Shown here one piece after another: positions 63,896 through 64,000 of a stretch of DNA of 64,000 bases. The stretch covers positions 1 to 64,000 of the forward strand of contig NZ_JAAVXB010000015.1 of assembly GCF_012241385.1 (NCBI RefSeq), in the 5' to 3' direction. Under the pieces are notes generated by a model that saw only the letters and a list, made by a program, of their open reading frames with translations, ran no database searches and was not told the DNA's origin. The stretch is from Solimonas marina. Its GTDB lineage: Bacteria > Pseudomonadota > Gammaproteobacteria > Nevskiales > Nevskiaceae. A program made the translations under genes and the position numbers. Position 1 is the stretch's first letter; each line of letters starts with the position of its first letter.

Positions 63896-64000
63896 CAAAC
63901 CTTCCCGGAAAGCAGTGGAACGAAGCTCACCCAGCCCAGATCCTGCTCGCGTACCGTCGAGCCGCGCCGCTCGACCAGCTTCAGCGACTGGCGCCCCTGC
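63895..64000 (-). CDS. pcm: Protein-L-isoaspartate O-methyltransferase, 3' end only
   Basis: The last 34 codons are readable: they include QSLKLVERRGS, TVREQDLGWVSFVPLLSGKV-stop. The QxLxxVxRRG...DLxxVxFVPLxxG pattern matches the C terminus of Pcm, and the gene order pcm-dedA-nlpD supports it. The stop overlaps the dedA start by one base. Confidence 0.82.
   Translation of the reverse strand, partial: QGRQSLKLVERRGSTVREQDLGWVSFVPLLSGKV

Overview
The window is GC-rich DNA from a gammaproteobacterium. The gene orders pcm-dedA-nlpD, alaC-hom-thrC and sufBCDS, together with large Xanthomonas/Caulobacter-type TonB receptors, point to the Xanthomonadales/Nevskiales neighbourhood. This placement is inferred from gene content, not from a marker gene. 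About 55 genes can be supported. I saw no rRNA, tRNA, CRISPR array or intact insertion sequence.

1-20.9 kb, all on the minus strand, is the unusual part. Four separate transcription units each start with a near-perfect sigma-54 (-24/-12, GG-N10-GC) promoter, followed by a tandem two-aptamer glycine riboswitch. They control a periplasmic M20D amidohydrolase (18671-20311), a roughly 1000-residue TonB-dependent receptor followed by an M20-like lipoprotein (14883-17876 and 13114-14784), a second M20-like lipoprotein (10837-12504), and a third one (8351-10018). The third reads on towards an ABC exporter-like set: one LolD/MacB-type ATPase, three MacB/FtsX-type permeases, a small His-rich exported protein and a membrane-anchored DUF885 metallopeptidase. 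tonB and exbB follow at 1-1073. The three M20-like lipoproteins keep the fold signatures but have lost three of the five expected metal ligands. The layout suggests a glycine-sensing system, also dependent on an RpoN activator, for importing and handling glycine-containing peptides or N-acylglycines. The substrate is inference.

20.9-32.1 kb is housekeeping and accessory: murI, sppA, a KASIII-type enzyme and two alpha/beta hydrolases in one minus-strand run, then a small plus-strand cluster (alpha/beta hydrolase, DUF3293, JmjC/cupin-8 protein), then a minus-strand operon encoding a glutamate synthase-like FMN protein, a thioesterase and a SelW-like protein.

32.3-38.1 kb is the SUF Fe-S assembly operon: Rrf2 regulator, sufB, sufC, sufD, sufS. 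Exactly between the sufB stop and the sufC start lies a 511-bp element. It has inverted repeats of about 40 bp and carries a GxxExxY (PD-(D/E)XK-like) gene. Three gene-less copies of the same inverted-repeat family lie at 38.08, 38.34 and 56.46 kb, and a decayed gene fragment sits between two of them.

38.4-52.6 kb holds a cupredoxin-like/membrane protein pair, an M19-like lipoprotein, an oxidoreductase, a DUF2946 plus TonB receptor pair (possibly copper), an EamA transporter, a metallophosphoesterase, a lipid kinase-like protein and a large zinc metalloprotease. 52.6-61.0 kb carries a 5'-nucleotidase-like lipoprotein, recJ, and the threonine block thrC-GNAT-hom-alaC. 61.3-64 kb has a fatty acid desaturase, nlpD, a DedA protein and the 3' end of pcm.
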